Shown: positions 10,689 to 19,633 of the stretch, piece by piece
Position numbering within the stretch: the first letter of the stretch is position 1
Layout: each line of letters starts with the position of its first letter
Assembly: GCA_016936575.1 (NCBI GenBank)
Contig: JAFGXQ010000172.1
Span: 36,078 to 100,077, forward strand
DNA from: Deltaproteobacteria bacterium
Lineage (GTDB): Bacteria > Myxococcota_A > Polyangia > JAAYKL01
Reading direction: 5' to 3'
DNA: 64,000 bases
Notes under the pieces: generated by a model
What the model was told of the DNA's origin: nothing
The model's database searches: none
Seen by the model: the letters and a program-made list of their open reading frames with translations, nothing else
Position numbers and translations under genes: made by a program

Positions 10689-11618
10689 CTACGCAATCTC
10701 ATCGCTGTTCACCGCTTCTTCGGCAAACGCAATCAGTTCAGTTACCTGGTTCGGCGTTAAATTCAAGCGATAGAAAATCGCATCCGACATGGGGTCGGCC
10801 TTTTTCTGCGGCACCCCCGCCCCGACATGACGAAGCAACACATCGGTCACCGCAATTACCGTGGCCATGCTCATTTCGTCTTTGTACTCATTCACCCGAT
10901 GATGAAACAGAATTGCATCTGCCAACACTTTGGGCAGCCCCCAGCTTTCGCAGATTCGTGCCCCCACCTGCGAGTGAAGTACATCAATGGCCGCCTGCAG
11001 ATTTTCAAGAGAATACAATTCTCGTCGCTCCTTTTTGCATTCACCGGCAATGATTCCCAGAATAATCGCCTCTCCCATATCGTGCAGGAGCCCACAGAGA
11101 TAGGCCATTTCGGATTCAAACTTCAACCGGATGCAAATTTCCCGCGCCAAAACGCCGGCCAGTTGCGCTGCAGAATACAGTTCACGCATTCGCGCCGCAT
11201 AACCGCTCACTTTGAAAATGGTTGTCTGCGCAACCACCTGAAACGCCACATCGCGCACTGCGGAAAGCCCCAGACGCGCAATGGCCAACCCCAATGAACG
11301 AACCGGTTGTCCTCGGCTATAGAACGCCGAATTGGCCACCGCGACAATCTTTGCCGCGACCAGAGGGTCTTTGGAAACCACTCGCTCCACCTGAGGGAAA
11401 TCCACATCCGGCCGATTCGCCAACTGCGTCAGGGACAAGGCCACTTCCGGCAGAATCGGCGGCTCATAGTTATCTGAATCCAGAATCTGCTTCACCTTCA
11501 TAGCGACGTGAAGACTGTTTTTGTCTCCACCGGAGATATCCATCAACTGTTCTTCGTTGATGGTATATTGCCCCTGTGCGAAATCCGCGGTTCGTCCTTT
11601 TTTTACATTTGTGTTCAT
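10689..11618 (-). CDS. HDOD domain protein
   Basis: LPEVALSLTQLANRPDVDFPQVERVVSKDPLVAAKIVAVANSAFYSRGQPVRSLGLAIARLGLSAVRD; LLHDMGEAI. Confidence 0.9.
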   Translation of the reverse strand: MNTNVKKGRTADFAQGQYTINEEQLMDISGGDKNSLHVAMKVKQILDSDNYEPPILPEVALSLTQLANRPDVDFPQVERVVSKDPLVAAKIVAVANSAFYSRGQPVRSLGLAIARLGLSAVRDVAFQVVAQTTIFKVSGYAARMRELYSAAQLAGVLAREICIRLKFESEMAYLCGLLHDMGEAIILGIIAGECKKERRELYSLENLQAAIDVLHSQVGARICESWGLPKVLADAILFHHRVNEYKDEMSMATVIAVTDVLLRHVGAGVPQKKADPMSDAIFYRLNLTPNQVTELIAFAEEAVNSDEIA

Positions 11619-11818
11619 ATATGAGCTCCGTACTGGAATCCTGCCCCGTCTGATACGTACTGAAAGAGTAACGTCCCAATCGCAAAAGGGTTAAGCACAC
11701 AGCCTTGCCAAAACGATAAATTCCAAAAAAAGATTCGCTCGACACACGGTAACGAACGCCTTAAAAAAAATCCGTTGCGGACGTTATTTTTGATAATGCA
11801 CGGTGTGGATACGATGGA

Positions 11819-12670
11819 ATGAAAATTAAAATCACAGACAAAGAATTTCTCATTCTTAAAGAGTACATCGAAACACACTGTGGAATCGCATTGCGAAATA
11901 CTCAAAAATACCTGTTTGAAAGCCGGTTGTCAAAACTGGTTGCCGAGCATCGATGCAATAATTTCACCGAATTCAGTCAACTGATTCACAGTGGAAAGGT
12001 GAACGGGCTTCAGGAAAAAATCGTGAATGCGATGACCACCAATGAAACCCTCTGGTTTCGCGACAATCATCCGTGGCAAGCATTCAGCGAACATATCCTC
12101 CCAACGTGGGCATCTCAAATCACAGAATCTAACATGTCACCTCGCATCTGGTCGGCCGCATCGTCCACCGGCCAGGAGGCCTACTCCATTTCTATGCTTA
12201 TTCACGAGTACGCCCGATTGCAGCGTCACCCATCACTGCTTCAAAACATTGAAATTGTCGGTACAGATATTTCCACCTCGGCACTCTATGTGGCTATTTC
12301 CGGAAACTACGATGAAATATCAATGACACGCGGCTTCATCCCCCCGTGGGATCAATTAAAAACCCGCTATTTCACACACCGCGGACGGGTATGGGAAATA
12401 AATCCCGAATGCAAAAAGCTGACCCGGTTTCGCCATTTCAATCTTCAGGAAACGTTTCGCTCCCTCGGAAAATTCGATATGATCTGCCTTCGAAATGTCA
12501 TCATTTATTTTGCAGACGATTTTAAACGCGAGCTGTTCCGAAAAATGGAAAGTAGTCTGAACCCGGGCGGATACCTGCTTCTGGGGGCGTCCGAAACGCC
12601 GATACGATACACCGACAATTTTAAAAGTATCAAGCTCGGGATAAGCACTTACTATCAACTGAAGGGGTAA
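11819..12670 (+). CDS. cheR: CheR-type chemotaxis protein methyltransferase
   Basis: MTTNETLWFRD, IWSAASSTGQEAYSISML, FDMICLRNVIIYF, LNPGGYLLLGASE motifs. Confidence 0.92.
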   Translation: MKIKITDKEFLILKEYIETHCGIALRNTQKYLFESRLSKLVAEHRCNNFTEFSQLIHSGKVNGLQEKIVNAMTTNETLWFRDNHPWQAFSEHILPTWASQITESNMSPRIWSAASSTGQEAYSISMLIHEYARLQRHPSLLQNIEIVGTDISTSALYVAISGNYDEISMTRGFIPPWDQLKTRYFTHRGRVWEINPECKKLTRFRHFNLQETFRSLGKFDMICLRNVIIYFADDFKRELFRKMESSLNPGGYLLLGASETPIRYTDNFKSIKLGISTYYQLKG

Positions 12671-12674
12671 TGTC

Positions 12675-13535
12675 ATGGACAGAACTGAAATGCTCGCCGC
12701 GATTGCGCGAATTGAAACCCTTCCGTCATTTCCGGATGTACTGTTGCGATTTCAGAACGAGATGTCCAATGATACGCCCGACATCTCAAAATTGGCTGCG
12801 ATTGTTGAAGATGACCCATCGTTGGCGGCGCGGTTTTTGAAGGCGGTGAATTCGGCCTATTATTCTCGCACGAAACCCATATCCTCTATTTCGCAAGCGA
12901 TCAATCGATTGGGGTTGGTGGAAACCAGACGATTGGCAATCACCACCGCGCTGGTTGATCGATATCGTTCGTTCGGCGGCATGGTTCCCCAATTTTTCTG
13001 GACCCATTCCATCGCTGTGGCGCTCACCAGTCGTTCTATCCTGGAGCTGGGAACACATTCCCTGAACGACGAACAGAAAGATGCGGCATACCTGGCGTGC
13101 CTGCTTCACGACATCGGCGTAATTGTGCTGTTTCATTTATTCGAGCACGAGTTCACTTTGGAATACAACAAGCAAATCAACGCAGGCGGCATCAGCATCG
13201 AGAACGAAACCGAACAGTTCGGTATAAACCATCCGGAAGCGGGAGAAGCCCTGGCGAAAAATTGGAACCTCCCCGAAGTTCTGTACGACCCCATTCGATT
13301 TCACCACACGCCGTCGCAAGCGCCGGACTCATCGCAAACACTCTGCCGCCTGGTGCATCTGGCGGATTTCGTTTGCAACAATCTGGGGATTTCCCGCTTG
13401 GAAACGCGTATCGCCACAGAATTTGACGAGTCCGCATTTGAAGAGTTTCATCTCTCACTGCAACAGGTACCGGATATTATTGAAAACGTGAAAGTACAAG
13501 CTCAGGCCGCTGAGTCCCTCGTAACGTTGTCCTGA
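12675..13535 (+). CDS. HDOD domain protein
   Basis: LPSFPDVLLRFQNEMSNDTPDISKLAAIVEDDPSLAARFLKAVNSAYYSRTKPISSISQAINRLGLVETRRLA; CLLHDIGVI. Confidence 0.9.
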   Translation: MDRTEMLAAIARIETLPSFPDVLLRFQNEMSNDTPDISKLAAIVEDDPSLAARFLKAVNSAYYSRTKPISSISQAINRLGLVETRRLAITTALVDRYRSFGGMVPQFFWTHSIAVALTSRSILELGTHSLNDEQKDAAYLACLLHDIGVIVLFHLFEHEFTLEYNKQINAGGISIENETEQFGINHPEAGEALAKNWNLPEVLYDPIRFHHTPSQAPDSSQTLCRLVHLADFVCNNLGISRLETRIATEFDESAFEEFHLSLQQVPDIIENVKVQAQAAESLVTLS

Positions 13536-13554
13536 AAACACAGCACGCGTAAAG

Positions 13555-13575
13555 GCACATTTTTGTGCATTTTTC
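13555..13575 (+). terminator. Weak candidate intrinsic terminator after the CheR-HDOD pair
   Basis: GCACA-TTTT-TGTGC followed by ATTTTTC. Confidence 0.35.
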
Positions 13576-13662
13576 AATTCATTCCCAATTCCCCTTTACA
13601 ATCAGGGTTTGACGATTAATAAAAGCTCAGCGACTATGGCTTTTAACTGTTGGGAGCGAACC

Positions 13663-15234
13663 ATGATTACTCTACTCGATTACGGCGCAGGAAATGTTCG
13701 AAGTGTTATCAACTCCATCACCAAACTGGGGCATGACGTAAAAATGGTTTCACATCCGCAAGACATTGCAAACGCGGAGAGGCTCATCTTTCCCGGAGTC
13801 GGCTCGTTCGGCAGCATGATGCGAATTCTCGAGGAGCGCGGCTTTGTCGCACCGTTGCGTGAATATCTGAGCGCCAATCGACCGTTTTTGGGTATATGTC
13901 TCGGAATGCAGGCACTTCTCGAGGGAAGCGAGGAAAGTCCCGGCGTAAACGGACTCGGCCTCTTTAAAGGCACGGTGAAACGATTTGACGTGGATTTAGC
14001 TGTGCCCCACATCGGCTGGAACGGAATTGTCCCCGAGCAGAAATCCATTCTGTTCAGCGGTTTGTCCGGTGATGAAAAATTTTATTTCGTACACTCGTTT
14101 TATGTGGATCCGCAAGATGAGGAGGTTGTGCTCACGCGAACAGACTACGGTCGGAATTTTGTGAGTGCACTGCAGCGGGGCAACGTGATCGGTACCCAGT
14201 TTCACCCTGAGAAAAGCGGTGCAGTCGGATTGCAGGTGTTGAAAAATTTCATTGAGAACACCTCGCCGGCACTGCCGCGAAAACCGTTGACCGGCGCTAC
14301 TCGGCTGGCCAAGCGCATTATCGCGTGTCTCGATGTTCGGAGCAACGATGACGGAGACCTGGTGGTGACCAAGGGGGATCAGTACGATGTGCGGGAAGCG
14401 GGCGCGGTCCGAAATCTCGGTGCGCCGGTGGAATTGGCGGAACGCTATTATGCGGAGGGGGCCGACGAAATCACGTTCCTGAACATCACCGGGTTTCGAG
14501 ATTTCCCATTAAAAGACATGCCGATGCTCGAAGTGCTCAAACAAACCTCCAAAAATGTGTTTGTTCCCCTCACCATTGGAGGAGGTATCCGAAATTATAC
14601 CGACGAAAACGGACGCACTTACTCGGCCCTTGAAGTAGCGTCCGAATATTTTCGCTCCGGCGCCGACAAAGTATCTATCGGTAGTGACGCGGTGTATGTC
14701 GCGATCGAGTATATAAAAACCGGTAAAAAAACCGGTACCAGTCCGATTGAAACCATCTCTGAGGTGTATGGTTCGCAGGCGGTTGTCATCTCGGTTGATC
14801 CGCGGCGGGTATATGTGCGCGCCCCCGAAGATGTTCCGCACCGAGTCATCGAGACAGAATTTCCCGGTCCGAACGGAGAACGGTACTGCTGGTACGAATG
14901 CACAGTGAAAGGCGGCCGAGAAGGAGCGCCCATCGACGCGGTTACCCTCGCCCGAGTTACAGAGGAACTGGGCGCCGGAGAAATATTGCTGAATTGTATC
15001 GACAAAGATGGAACCAATTCGGGGTTTGACATCGAATTGATTGCAGCAGTCAAATCCGCTGTAAACATCCCGGTGATCGCTTCCAGCGGCGCCGGGAAGG
15101 TGGAACATTTTTCTGAGGTGTTCAACCAAACCGATGTTGAATCCGCACTGGCGGCGGGTATTTTCCACCGACGGGAGGTGCCGATTGAATCGGTAAAAAA
15201 CCATCTTCAAAAAGAACTGGAAATCAGAAAATAG
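13663..15234 (+). CDS. hisHF: Bifunctional imidazole glycerol phosphate synthase, HisH-HisF fusion (HIS7-like)
   Basis: N-terminal glutaminase (MITLLDYGAGNVRSVINS, FLGICLGMQALLEGSEES, GTQFHPEKSG) and C-terminal HisF (RIIACLDVRSNDDGDLVVTKGDQYDVREAGAVRNLG, ITFLNITGFRD, PLTIGGGIRNYTDENGRTYSALEVASEYFRSGADKVSIGSDAVY) in one uninterrupted frame; start set at the internal ATG. Confidence 0.93.
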   Translation: MITLLDYGAGNVRSVINSITKLGHDVKMVSHPQDIANAERLIFPGVGSFGSMMRILEERGFVAPLREYLSANRPFLGICLGMQALLEGSEESPGVNGLGLFKGTVKRFDVDLAVPHIGWNGIVPEQKSILFSGLSGDEKFYFVHSFYVDPQDEEVVLTRTDYGRNFVSALQRGNVIGTQFHPEKSGAVGLQVLKNFIENTSPALPRKPLTGATRLAKRIIACLDVRSNDDGDLVVTKGDQYDVREAGAVRNLGAPVELAERYYAEGADEITFLNITGFRDFPLKDMPMLEVLKQTSKNVFVPLTIGGGIRNYTDENGRTYSALEVASEYFRSGADKVSIGSDAVYVAIEYIKTGKKTGTSPIETISEVYGSQAVVISVDPRRVYVRAPEDVPHRVIETEFPGPNGERYCWYECTVKGGREGAPIDAVTLARVTEELGAGEILLNCIDKDGTNSGFDIELIAAVKSAVNIPVIASSGAGKVEHFSEVFNQTDVESALAAGIFHRREVPIESVKNHLQKELEIRK

Positions 15235-15254
15235 CGAAATTATTTCGCATTTTT
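15234..15254 (+). terminator. Intrinsic terminator after hisHF
   Basis: GCGAAA-TTA-TTTCGC stem-loop followed by ATTTTTC, directly at the stop codon. Confidence 0.55.
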
Positions 15255-15458
15255 CTGCGTATAGCTACCCGCTTTAATTCGTCTGCCGACAATTACTAGA
15301 ACAAAATCAGATCGGTAATTCAGGAGCCGAGATGTTAAATCCGTTGAGCCCTTATTCAAGGTTTGACCTACTCTCATAATGCTAGTAATGTGCGCATAAA
15401 TTTAAGCCAATTTTTTAAATTTGAGGAAAGACATCTTTACTAAAGAGAAGGAAGTCCC

Positions 15459-17699
15459 ATGAGAAAAATGAAAAACGTTTTAAAACTCGGCCTCGTTGCC
15501 ATGCTCGTCGGTGCATGCGGAACCTCCGCACCGCCCCAGCAGAACCAGCAAGCCTCTGTTGCAACGGTTGACCTTGGAAATGTGGAGACGGTTGCCAAAA
15601 CCAATCCCGCCCAACCCGGCGTCAACGTTCCCGTCATCAAAGTGAATACGGTCGGATACGCAACAGACTGGAGCAAAATGGTCATTTTCAATGTTGACCC
15701 CAAAGGCGCGGTTGTGAAAGACGCCTCCGGAAAAGTTGTGATGACCGTCAAAGACAGCCAAATCAAAGAGTTCGGCCTCGACCCCGCCAGCAAGGATCAG
15801 GTTTGGCAGGTTGACATCTCCGAACTGAAAACCAAAGGCACGTACACTGTAGAAGCCGCCGAGATGAAAAACGAATGGTATAAAAGCGATCCGTTTGTGG
15901 TTGACGACTACTGGAAGGTTCAGAGCCATGCGGTGCAAACGCTGGTAAAAAGTTTTTACTACCAACGTACTCGCACGAACATCGTGGATCCTTACGCAAA
16001 ATGGAACGGCCACAGCTATATTCGCGAAAATGTTTCTCATGCGCATGACGATGTGGGCTGGGACTGGCAGTACTATCCCGAGAAAAAAGAAAACTGGAAG
16101 GACAGCGCTGACAAGAAATGGTGGCCGGGAGAACAACTGAAAAAGGGTTGGTTCGATGCGGGCAATTTCGATATGTACATCGATTCTACCGGCATCTCAG
16201 CGCAAATCCTGTTGATTGCCTACAACCTGGCGCCTGAGCTCTTTAAGGACAACGAGCAGAATATTCCGGAGTCCGGAAACAACGTTCCCGATATTCTCGA
16301 TGAAACCACCTGGGCGCTTGACTGGATTATGTCTTTGCAGCAGAAAGACGGCGGTTTCCGCCACTCTGAAGCCGTTGCCACATGGACCGGTCCAATGCCT
16401 GCAGACGAAGATAAGACCGTTCGCTGGATTCGTCCTGAAAGTACGTCTTCCACCGCCAAGGCGGTCTCCGTGCTCGCGATGGCTTCGGTCATTTACAAAG
16501 ATTTCCCCGCATATGCTGAAATGGCGAAAAAATACGAAGAAGCTGCCAAACTGGGGTGGGAATGGATGAAAAAACATCCCGAACAGATGCGCTGGAATCC
16601 GCTGGACAGCCCTCAGCCGGGTTGGGATGACCGCGTCAGCCACGACAAGGGCGAACGCGCACAGGTAATCAACGAAGAAACCGGCGAATACCTTTACAAC
16701 GATATCGGAGCTCGTTGGGCGGCAGCCGTTGAAATGTGGGTCCGGTTCCGCGACAAAGACGCATTGGCCACTATCCTCGGTATGTACAAAATTGACAAAT
16801 TCGACCAAGTGCTCGATGTGAAAGCCATCACCACCGGTTCATGGCCAAATGTATCTCGCTATGGTCTGATAGAACTCGCTTTCGATGACGGATCTCCCAA
16901 AGAGGTTCAGGAATTCGCGAAAAAGAAAATCATTCAATGCGCCGACGAGTGGCTTATTCCCCGCTGGGAAAAAGACGCTCACAAAGTGGTTGCTGTGGAA
17001 TGGGAATATTATTGGGGCTTCGGTGCCAATACCGCAGAAAAGGTCCACATGCTGGCCATGGCCGCCAAACTCACCGGCGAAAAGAAATATATGGAAGCCG
17101 CACGTGACAACTGGCACTATCTGATGGGACGCAACCCCAATGGGTACTCCCTGGCCACAGGCGTGGGCAGCAAAGCCCCCACCAAGTTCTATCACCTGGA
17201 ATGGGGTCCCTACGCAGACGCTTTAGATATTCCTCCGGCACCCGGCTTCGCCCTGGGTGGTCCGAACTACACCGACCTTCCCGCACTGGCTCCGGATATG
17301 CCCGCAAAAGCATTGCTTTGGGACAACCAGGAACCCACACGCGTTGGTGGAAAACCCCACCAGATGTGGCACTGGAAACAGGAAGAACTCTGGGACGGAG
17401 GATTTGAACCGGAAGGTGGTTGGAACAAAGGTTGGTGGTGCGTGGTAGAAACAGACCTGCTCTACAGTGCAGATTTCACGCTTGCCGGTATTGCCGTGGG
17501 CAACATTGACAAACCCAGTGACAAATATCGCGCGAAAAAGGTCGACCCGGGCAACCTGGACGCGTTGGCGAAAAAATACACCCGTCGTCCCGCCAAAGCC
17601 TCAATTGCCAAAAACAGCCCCGGAGGCGAAGCCGGCTACCAGAAAGCCATCGACGCCGGTCAAATCATGGTTGCCAAAGAAACCGTCGGCAAGAAATAA
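15459..17699 (+). CDS. Glycoside hydrolase family 9-like lipoprotein
   Basis: Lipobox VGAC; N-terminal Ig-like cellulase domain (VIKVNTVGYATDWSKMVIF), KKGWFDAGNFDMYIDSTGIS, GNNVPDILDETTWALDWIMSLQQKDGGF, MGRNPNGYSLATGVGSKAPTKFYH, VVETDLLYSADFTLAGIA. Confidence 0.88.
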   Translation: MRKMKNVLKLGLVAMLVGACGTSAPPQQNQQASVATVDLGNVETVAKTNPAQPGVNVPVIKVNTVGYATDWSKMVIFNVDPKGAVVKDASGKVVMTVKDSQIKEFGLDPASKDQVWQVDISELKTKGTYTVEAAEMKNEWYKSDPFVVDDYWKVQSHAVQTLVKSFYYQRTRTNIVDPYAKWNGHSYIRENVSHAHDDVGWDWQYYPEKKENWKDSADKKWWPGEQLKKGWFDAGNFDMYIDSTGISAQILLIAYNLAPELFKDNEQNIPESGNNVPDILDETTWALDWIMSLQQKDGGFRHSEAVATWTGPMPADEDKTVRWIRPESTSSTAKAVSVLAMASVIYKDFPAYAEMAKKYEEAAKLGWEWMKKHPEQMRWNPLDSPQPGWDDRVSHDKGERAQVINEETGEYLYNDIGARWAAAVEMWVRFRDKDALATILGMYKIDKFDQVLDVKAITTGSWPNVSRYGLIELAFDDGSPKEVQEFAKKKIIQCADEWLIPRWEKDAHKVVAVEWEYYWGFGANTAEKVHMLAMAAKLTGEKKYMEAARDNWHYLMGRNPNGYSLATGVGSKAPTKFYHLEWGPYADALDIPPAPGFALGGPNYTDLPALAPDMPAKALLWDNQEPTRVGGKPHQMWHWKQEELWDGGFEPEGGWNKGWWCVVETDLLYSADFTLAGIAVGNIDKPSDKYRAKKVDPGNLDALAKKYTRRPAKASIAKNSPGGEAGYQKAIDAGQIMVAKETVGKK

Positions 17700-17711
17700 G
17701 TCGTATAACAT

Positions 17712-17738
17712 ACGTCCTATGGGTCCTATACGTCCTAT
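17712..17738. repeat. 9-bp tandem repeat, three units
   Basis: ACGTCCTAT GGGTCCTAT ACGTCCTAT, 12 bp after the GH9 stop codon. Confidence 0.8.
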
Positions 17739-18364
17739 GCTGGTGGGCGATTTACCGGACGTATCTTTTCGTGATTATCATAATGTACCGCATTCGGTCC
17801 GTAATATCGGTTAAACGAATGTTTTCCGAACAAGGGTAAATAATAAAAACGCCCGGTTCGCGCACGACGGTATGCGATAAGAGACAATATTGTGTAGATA
17901 AGATTCCAAAGTAAAATCACACTGAGAACAACCAGCACACTTGTTGAAAAAAAACTGTCCCAATACTCCGCCGGGCGACGAGCCAGCTCCACAATCAGCC
18001 AGGCCAACCCACCCCAAAGCGCCAGACTGGTCGGAATTTGAGAAATAAACGACTGGTACGCGTGAAACGCAACGAAACGCTCCCGTTTGCGACACACGAG
18101 ATAATAAATCAGCGCAGCAATCAGGTTGATGAGCGGGAGAGGCAGATACTGCGCCGCAAACATCATTATATATGCGCCGGCGGCGGTTTCACGAATATTG
18201 TCGGGAATTTCGTCGGGCTGCGGTAGAATAACCTTTTTATTTTCATCAAATGTCAATGGTTCCATCGGATCACTCACCTTTCGACCAAAGAATACACTGA
18301 ATCGCCGGGCCACCGTGCGAAAAAGATAAAAAAAGCAGTCATCTCTTGAAACAAAACGCATCAA
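17735..18364 (-). CDS. DUF4870-like membrane protein
   Basis: AAGAYIMMFAAQYLPLPLINLIAALIYYLVCRKRERFVAFHAYQSFISQI; several hydrophobic segments. Confidence 0.7.
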   Translation of the reverse strand: MMRFVSRDDCFFYLFRTVARRFSVFFGRKVSDPMEPLTFDENKKVILPQPDEIPDNIRETAAGAYIMMFAAQYLPLPLINLIAALIYYLVCRKRERFVAFHAYQSFISQIPTSLALWGGLAWLIVELARRPAEYWDSFFSTSVLVVLSVILLWNLIYTILSLIAYRRARTGRFYYLPLFGKHSFNRYYGPNAVHYDNHEKIRPVNRPPA

Positions 18365-18429
18365 CCTGTATAAGCTCCGCTTGAAAACTTGTTCAATAAT
18401 GAACTATTTGAAAAAATAGAGAGGACAAT

Positions 18430-18690
18430 ATGGCAAAAGCAGAAAAAATGAATCGCGGTGTGAGCTCAAAACAACAACGCGGTGGCGGTACTGAAATCAA
18501 ATTTCCCGACGGTGTTCATTCCATCGATCGTCACGGCAACGTATACGCATCGATTCCGGAATTGAGCCGGGTTCAGCCGAAATATTTCACTATGGATCAG
18601 CTGAAAACGGCCTTGGAAGCCGGGCAACTGACTACACTGACCGAAGACGGCATTAAAGAGCTCGAAGCAACCATCGCACGCGCGAAATAG
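18430..18690 (+). CDS. Small hypothetical protein (86 aa)
   Basis: Complete ORF with upstream purine-rich GAGAGGACAAT; KFPDGVHSIDRHGNVYASIPELSRVQPKYFTMDQLKTALEAGQL. Confidence 0.65.
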   Translation: MAKAEKMNRGVSSKQQRGGGTEIKFPDGVHSIDRHGNVYASIPELSRVQPKYFTMDQLKTALEAGQLTTLTEDGIKELEATIARAK

Positions 18691-18702
18691 TCCGTTTTCA
18701 AA

Positions 18703-19146
18703 ATGGGTCATTTGAAGGCACCCTCCCCTTTGCCTGAACTACAACCGGCGCTGAAAAAAGCGCTTGAAACCATTTACCTGGCGCTCGCAGAAGAGCAAGC
18801 CCAGTTGGGCATTCCTTGTCATCGTTGTGGGAGATGCTGCAATTTCTCAGACTACGATCACCAACTGTGGGCAACCACCATCGAGCTGGCGTATCTGATT
18901 GAAACCGCCGGTCAGAAATCCATTGTGCACGACGGTATCTGCCCATATCTCCATCAACATCAGTGCACGGCGCGGGACGGTCGCATGCTGGGGTGTCGCA
19001 TATTCCTGTGCGAAATGAACGCTGTACAAATGGAACAGCTTCACGAAAAATACATTGCACAGATTCAACAGCTGGCCAGTGAATTTGATATCGAGATGGA
19101 GTATGACGAGTTAATTTCGAGCTTGAAACGATTGACCGCTGGATAA
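18703..19146 (+). CDS. YkgJ-family cysteine cluster protein
   Basis: IPCHRCGRCCNFSDYDHQLWATTIELAYLIE, CPYLHQHQCTARDGRMLGCRIFLC. Confidence 0.8.
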   Translation: MGHLKAPSPLPELQPALKKALETIYLALAEEQAQLGIPCHRCGRCCNFSDYDHQLWATTIELAYLIETAGQKSIVHDGICPYLHQHQCTARDGRMLGCRIFLCEMNAVQMEQLHEKYIAQIQQLASEFDIEMEYDELISSLKRLTAG

Positions 19147-19147
19147 C

Positions 19148-19477
19148 CTATCCGACCGCCTTTTCATCTTCGGGAACAAATCCGTGAACAAATCCATAGA
19201 AGTCCACCTGATTTTTATTGGGTCGAATAATATCTACAACCGCAGAGGTCTGGACCAGCGTCCTCTTTTCGGCACTGTAGAACTCCAGCGTTCGACCGAT
19301 ATACGGCGTACGTGGAGGAACGGGCCGCAAACGCATACCAATGGCGCGATGCCCCGCTATCCACACTGAGCTTTTTCGATCACGAACAGCCATACACACG
19401 CCGGCTTTCACGTGGTATTCTCTGTTGTGAGTTACAAAGCAGATGTGAACGCGTCTTTCTCTGCCCCTTTGTCGCAT
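19148..19477 (-). CDS. Hypothetical protein
   Basis: ORF 19148-19528; probable start at internal MRQRGRERRVHICFVTHN. No confident domain; possibly a divergent PilZ-like beta-barrel. Confidence 0.5.
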   Translation of the reverse strand: MRQRGRERRVHICFVTHNREYHVKAGVCMAVRDRKSSVWIAGHRAIGMRLRPVPPRTPYIGRTLEFYSAEKRTLVQTSAVVDIIRPNKNQVDFYGFVHGFVPEDEKAVG

Positions 19478-19633
19478 TATGATGCCTCCCTGAAAACGGA
19501 TAATAGAAACCGAATTTACTTTCACCATACGCAGATTGTTCGATGAAGGTCAAAAAAAGGGCGAAACTGTTTACACAAAATGCTTCAGTTACCAATCAAC
19601 GGGATGAATTCCTTGCGTAGATGGTGAAACGGG

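Noticed and set aside
14509-15210. 233 aa minus-strand ORF antisense to hisF
   Set aside because: Entirely inside a strongly supported coding region in opposite frame; no recognisable motif. Typical shadow ORF.
15255-15458. Possible riboswitch in the 200-bp leader before the GH9 gene
   Set aside because: No recognisable conserved riboswitch core could be read; left unannotated.
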